Assembly: GCA_002914845.1 (NCBI GenBank)
Contig: JXTC01000002.1
Location: forward strand, 3,816,304 to 3,880,303
DNA from: Trema orientale
Lineage: Eukaryota > Streptophyta > Magnoliopsida > Rosales > Cannabaceae
Direction of reading: 5' to 3'
DNA: 64,000 bases
Shown: one piece after another, positions 59,853 through 64,000 of the stretch
Layout of the letters: each line of letters opens with the position of its first letter
Position numbering within the stretch: position 1 is the stretch's first letter
Position numbers and translations under genes: made by a program
The notes under the pieces: generated by a model
Seen by the model: the letters and a program-made list of their open reading frames with translations, nothing else
Told to the model about the DNA's origin: nothing
The model's database searches: none

Positions 59853-62400
59853 ATAACAAATCAAAAATCATGAGTTAGGGAGTGTACTTACTGTCATTCC
59901 AGTTAACACAGCATGAATATCCACTATTCACTTTTCTGCATTTGTTGCAAGTATGGTGAACATCCCTGCAGGCTGCAGCAGCAAGATGCCTTTCATAAAA
60001 CCATTATTGCATTCTTCCTCTTAGACACTCAAGTAACTTCTGAATTAAAAATTCCCTAGGTTTGATGTCCATCGCATTGAGGGACTCAGCATTGTTGAAA
60101 GTCATTATAGAATACCTCCTACCAGTAAAATAGCAACGTGCCCATTTTTTGTTTCCCATGTCATTGAATGCAAGGCAATGGCAGATTCCAGGATCTTTAT
60201 TGTCAAGAAAATTCATAAAATGCTCCTACTCTGTGATAGTATATGCTTTGGCAGCCTTCACATACTTCCAATTAACCGCTTTAGACACTCCTATGAATTT
60301 GTTCTTCACATTATTCAACAAATGATGCATACAAAAGCTATGCTGAGCATTAGGATATACTTGCTGAATCGAATATATAATGCTTTCATTTCTATCAGAT
60401 ATTATTGCAACTTTATCTTGCTTACCCAATGCTTCTTTCAACTTTGTCAAGAACCACACCCATGCATTTTTATTCTCAGAGTCACCAATTCTAAAGGCTA
60501 GAGGAAATACTTGCTCATTTGCGTCCATTGCACATGTCGTGAACAATGTCCCACGATAATAAGACTTCAAGAAAGATCCATCATTTATTATAACAGGCCT
60601 ATAATGTGGCCATCCTTGAATGAAAGCCGACAAAGACATAAAAAAATACTTGAAGTTTTCTACCATTCCCTCTTCCTCTTGTATCTGCTCCGTCTCAACT
60701 GCAACTACTGAACCAGGATTACTAGTTTCTAACATGTAAGCTAAAGTAGGCAATGAAGCATACAATTCCTCATCTGTTTCCAACAAAATCTCCAATGCCT
60801 TTCCTTTTGCCCGCCATGCTTTATGGTAACCCATATTGACACCATGATCCTTTTTCATTTCATCCATAATGTCATTAGGTGTGAAGGAATTTTCCACTGG
60901 GTTGGAATAATGGTACTTCACCGTGTCTCTAATTATGTAACTAGTTGCTTATCGATTCTCTCCTTGCCTACTATCAACAGAGCAAGTATGCTAAGAATTA
61001 TACCTGCATCATATGAGAACATGTGAGATAAGAATTGTACCTGGTGATCATAAACAAAATGTGCCGATCTATCACATAGTTTGTGACTGACCGTCACAAA
61101 AAATTGTGTTCCACATTTGTGTGTCGCTCTATCACAAACTTTATGACTCATAGTCAGACAATTTACCTCCTTATTTGGAACATTGGAGTCTGTTTTATTA
61201 TCTGAGTTGCATGGATAGACCACTTGCAGTTCTTGTCATATCACACAAAATGATATTCTTGACGAAGACCTGACTTTGAATTGGAAGTGATTACTGATTG
61301 CAAACCTGTGTAGATGCTTTTGTAGTGCACGTTTATTGACATATATTCCATGATTTCTTATCACAGTCAGTGATACATTTGAAAGTATCTCAAACAAATC
61401 AGAAGGGATATTAGCAGTTGAACTGGTAGGAACTTCTGCTGTAGACTGAGAAAAAATCTCTCTATTCATTGACGAAGTTCTGACTGAAGTTCTGTGTTGG
61501 GATCGACCACGAACTGCAGATCTAGTACCATTGCTACGTCCATTATGTTCTACGCTAGGAGGTGTTTGAAATTGGGATTATTCTTCTAATCCATTCCCAG
61601 CATACTCAGCAGTAAAATACATGGGTGGATCTGTTATACTTGGACCATGTGGACGTGGTTGACTCTCATTTTCTCACGTAAAAATCCCTTGCATTGTCAT
61701 TGGCTTGTCAATTACATGTATAAAGAAAGGATACTTGTTCTTATCTACTTCGTTCTTCTTTGGCTCTATATATACTTTTACAGAATGGTCATTCACAATC
61801 TTAATAGGAGCAAGTCTCTCATCAACATATTTCATCTCTATAGTATAGTTGTCAGGTCTCAAATCAAGAACCTCAAACACAATTTCTAACACCCGAGCTT
61901 AGGTTGCTCCATTAGGAAGCAAAATACCCGTTGTCTCCACCCCATGATACACGTTATTGTCATCCCACTTACCATTGTAATTCAGAAAAATAACAACACT
62001 GCCCATGTCTGCAAAAATAAAGTCACAGTTCAGCAATTAACCAATATAGTACACAATTTCACAATGTTCATAATAATGTAAATCATAATATGTGTAATAG
62101 TCACAAAATATTCTATTGAGTAACAAAATTATAACTTATGGGCACAAATCCATAGTAGTTGAAATCACAATCTTAATACACTATTTAAAGAAATTGTGCC
62201 AGATTGTCACAACATTTAAAGAAACATGTCTATAACTGGTAACCAAATCATCGCAGAACTGGAACAAATAAAATTAACCATTAAACTGACTATTTTTGAC
62301 AGCATGTCAAATAAATTGTGACAACCCGAAACATAAATATAGACTTCCAGATCTCTGCCAAAAAAAAGGGACTTCCAAATTGCAGTACAATAAACTAACA

Positions 62401-64000
62401 ATGTTTTAACCATCTTCTTCACTAGATCCAAATCATCACAACTATTACCTATTCACTGAAAACCTCATACATATAACTAAAACGTACCTATACTGTCCTA
62501 GATCCAGAGGATAATGGAGCTATCGGTGTAACACTCCATCGTTTAACTATATTGTCATATACAGTCAAACTATGAAGTATTATTCTTTCTTAAATATTAT
62601 CTTTAGTTTTATAGAAAGGTGGGAAATTTGAACTTTCTAAGATTTTTAAACAATGTAACTGCGAGGCATTACTTGCTAATAGTGACTTTATAAAATGTAC
62701 AAATAAAATGGGTTTTCACTAGTCTATTTTGCTATCAGCAGTAGTATTTACATTACACTAAAATTTCTCAACACAAAAAAACGTCGTTCACAAGTCAAGC
62801 TCGTCCATATCTGTATGATCATGGCGACAAAAGCCAAACCAGGTAACTAGCTAGTCATCACCAAAATGTGCCTCCTCATCTGCATCACAAGACTAAAATG
62901 AGCTAAAACTCAGTAAGTAAAAATCATGCATGCTTATGTATACTTTAAAATCTCATAAAGTTCCCATTATACCCTTTTCTTTCTTAAACATTTGAGTCCA
63001 TGCATTTTTCTTAAAAATTGTTCATAGTTGGGCCCTTTAGCACATTGCTTATTCTGTAAGTCGATAGGCCGTGATAACATTGGGCGGAAACTCTGACTAA
63101 GAGTAAAAATAAGGTGCGACCGTCATGTGAGGTTTTCGAAAACTCATTCCCTCATCAAAGAGGCATCCCACACCGTGCTAATATTGTTTCGCTTCAACGA
63201 GACATATCATAATATCCGTAAGTCCCGCTTCAACAGAAGAGTCTGGATCAACAGACTTACCTACCCAGCTCTGACAGACTAGCAATTACAATTAAAACTT
63301 AACTTATAAAACTGGTACAATGGTACTCACTTTTAAATACTCTGTAATGAAATTCTCAATTTTCATGCAAGACGTACCATGCACATGCTATTTCGTAATT
63401 TTCAAGAATAAGTAAATTTTACATAATGACATCTTCCATGTAATTCTTGTAATGCAATTGTAAGTCTTTTCTTACCTCGTGTCATGAATAGAAATTGATA
63501 GTGGAAAGGGTCAATATTTTCTAGAGATTGGTGTGCTAATCACCTGTCATAAATTATGTTATTCAAGATGCATATTTTGTCAAAAGAATGCATCAAGATA
63601 ATTGAACAAAACCGAAATCAGAACTCTTAAAATGACTCAGAAGTGTACAAATCACTTAAGGTACTTGATAGTCAATAACTAGCATTGAAAAACTGTTCAA
63701 AAGCATTAAAATATGAATACTAGCTCATTAGCATAAAAATAATCCAAAATGGCACATAATTTTGTAAAACTAGTCCATTTGCCTCTAAATGGTGTCATTT
63801 TATTTTAAAACATTTGGACAACATCTCCCCTATTTCTAAGATATTCCCACATGATTAAAATCATGGTTTTAAACCTGCAATAATATTTTACAAGCTAATT
63901 CCCACATATATATATATCAAAGAGGATTATTTAGAATGACATAAGCACACTTGAACTCTTTTTCGGTTTAAACAAAGTTTAAAACCACTTTTACACTTGT
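62401..64000. other. No gene seen; possible worn LTR piece
   Basis: AT-rich DNA. Around 62860-63280 the minus strand shows an order of words (TTTTTACTGAGTTTTAGCTCATTTTAG-like, then a CACGGTGTGGGATGCCTC block) that resembles long plant gypsy-type LTRs and the 35.9-kb region. No partner repeat or primer site was found, and no coding region is supported. Confidence 0.3.

Larger units (their letters stand above)
56708..61900 (-). pseudogene. MuDR-type MULE transposase (MURA), decayed and interrupted
   Basis: Cuts and joins the MULE ends. On the minus strand from the 5' side: an N-terminal segment (61892-61674, YTIEMKYVDERLAP), a MuDR DNA-binding-type region (61469-60933), then the DDE core at 60921-60226. 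Core motifs are PVIINDGSFLKSYYRGTLF, FPLAFRIGDSENKNAWVWFL and AIISDRNESIIYSIQQVYP, followed by HSFCMHHLLNNVK. Next come FTGRRYSIMTFNNAESLN (60216-60004) and a Cys-containing exon (about 60000-59895). The nested LTR element lies between this and the last part. There a SWIM finger (CTCQ...FICSH, about 57170-57120) is followed by AGRPKKKRIPS and zinc knuckle CSRCSQSGHNRQTC (56920-56780). An in-frame stop lies inside the SWIM finger, and a frame change follows KISW near 56917. It is clearly dead. Confidence 0.88.
50941..62400. mobile_element. Large MULE with DUF1985-Ulp1 and MuDR-type transposase
   Basis: A Mutator-like DNA transposon of the CUMULE/KI-MULE kind. A plus-strand DUF1985-Ulp1 reading (51134-56239) and a minus-strand MuDR-type transposase (about 61900-56708) converge on a gap of about 470 bp. 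A palindromic GTCACAAA-type motif recurs through the introns and flanks of both. A nested LTR fossil (57383-59852) interrupts the transposase. Both coding parts are decayed. The outer ends are estimates: the left end runs into a doubtful assembly tract, and no clear terminal inverted repeats were identified. Confidence 0.8.

Overview
The window is AT-rich nuclear DNA from a flowering plant, almost certainly a eudicot. The signs are plant-type genes with short GT-AG introns, several families of plant LTR retrotransposons, Mutator-like (MULE) transposons carrying Ulp1-type proteases, hAT- and PIF-like MITEs, SINEs, a Helitron helicase scrap and microsatellites. The species cannot be named from the sequence. 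Nothing is bacterial, organellar or CRISPR-like.

Two host genes have complete reading frames, and they lie tail to tail. (1) 19051-21092 (+) is a six-exon, 325-codon NADPH:quinone oxidoreductase of the PIG3/zeta-crystallin type. (2) 23394-33137 (-) is a nine-exon, 297-codon S1/P1-type nuclease most like plant ENDO4/ENDO5. As I recall it, Arabidopsis has the same neighbours (At4g21580 oxidoreductase beside the At4g21585-21600 ENDO cluster), so this looks like a conserved block. The nuclease has two of its nine zinc ligands replaced, and its first intron holds a very young Ty1/copia element with identical LTRs. Two broken relatives of the oxidoreductase are present: an exon-1 scrap at 5302-5451, cut by an old copia element, and a partial copy at 21930-22800.

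Layout: 1-4470 is part of a Tat/Ogre-like LTR element on the minus strand with a gag reading and two tandem-repeat blocks. 4688-5040 is a MITE. 5302-9000 is the oxidoreductase scrap and an old truncated copia. 10425-10673 is a fragment of a WD40 gene. 11540-14376 (+) is a decayed Ulp1-like protease gene, with a decayed FAR1/FRS-type MULE transposase facing it at 15939-17748 (-). 19-33 kb is the gene block. 36992-39495 is a small old copia element with both LTRs and gag only. 40-50 kb is gene-free and holds SINE, MITE, Helitron and hAT pieces and a 1.5-kb fold-back element (47643-49170). 50806-50939 is a poly-T/N/poly-G tract that looks like an assembly fault. About 51-62.4 kb is a large MULE with a DUF1985-Ulp1 protease reading (+) converging on a MuDR-type transposase (-). 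That transposase is split by an internally deleted Athila-like LTR element (57383-59852).

The least expected signal is a short palindromic motif, roughly GTCACAAATTTGTGAC. It recurs at least twenty times through the non-coding parts of the large MULE on both sides of the nested element. I saw no comparable clustering elsewhere in the window. Other points of interest are the fold-back element, the zinc-ligand losses in the nuclease, and two unrelated MULE families that show the same Ulp1-versus-transposase convergent layout.
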